Positions 63,989-64,000 of a stretch of DNA of 64,000 bases are shown here, one piece after another; within the stretch, counting starts at the first letter, position 1; each line of letters opens with the position of its first letter. The notes below the pieces were generated by a model. It did no database searches. It worked only from the letters and a program-made list of their open reading frames with translations, and had not been told where the DNA came from. The stretch covers positions 15,545,501-15,609,500 of the forward strand of contig NC_088323.1 in NCBI RefSeq assembly GCF_910592395.1, given 5' to 3'. A program made the translations under genes and the position numbers. The DNA is from Lineus longissimus (taxonomy: Eukaryota; Nemertea; Pilidiophora; Heteronemertea; Lineidae).

Positions 63989-64000
63989 GGGTGATATGAA
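63989..64000. mobile_element. Left tip of a family D element, cut by window edge
   Basis: GGGTGATATGAA is the D terminus. Confidence 0.6.

Overview
The window is nuclear DNA from a bilaterian animal, most likely a marine invertebrate (lophotrochozoan or invertebrate deuterostome; the sequence does not let me choose). Coding sequence sits in short exons with GT-AG introns of about 0.4-7 kb. The introns and intergenic DNA are packed with small terminal-inverted-repeat transposons (MITEs), tRNA-derived SINEs and minisatellites.

Three conserved genes can be read. (1) FTCD, minus strand, 12273 down to 1939 and running off the left edge: the first three coding exons of the formiminotransferase domain, including the catalytic His82. 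(2) ZMYND11 (BS69), plus strand, 12871-33323: complete in 13 coding exons, 739 residues, in the order SAMD1-like winged helix, PHD, bromodomain, zinc linker, PWWP, long charged linker, coiled coil, MYND. FTCD and ZMYND11 are head to head, with start codons about 600 bp apart and a shared CpG-containing promoter around 12280-12410. (3) DLEC1 (CFAP81), plus strand, 45061 to 62860 and running off the right edge: 16 coding exons, 1457 codons, all phases consistent. It encodes a ciliary protein built of HYDIN/ASH-like beta-sandwich repeats. No conserved gene was recognised between 33.9 and 45 kb; that stretch holds transposon copies and two candidate promoter / non-coding first-exon sites for DLEC1.

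Repeats. Family A (about 180 bp, ends TACAGTRGAACCTC / GAGGTTCTACTGTA) has more than 25 copies. Families B (about 360 bp), C (about 370 bp), D (about 118 bp), E, F, M, N, O, Q, R, S, T, V, W, X and Y are other inverted-repeat elements. SINE1 has a tRNA-like head and a (GAA)n tail; SINE2 has a different tRNA-like head. Several elements are nested, which gives a relative order of insertion.

The most unusual structures are: (i) a 31-bp tandem array that has copied the 3' splice site of the last ZMYND11 exon 26 times, each copy followed in frame by a stop codon; (ii) a perfect 115-bp inverted repeat 10 nt downstream of the first coding-exon donor of DLEC1; (iii) family A elements ending 13-24 nt upstream of four splice acceptors and starting at one donor; (iv) oppositely oriented B elements flanking DLEC1 exon 2; (v) a nine-fold tandem array of a SINE tRNA-like head. 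Gene identities rest on my recall of the human orthologues, read exon by exon, not on a database search.
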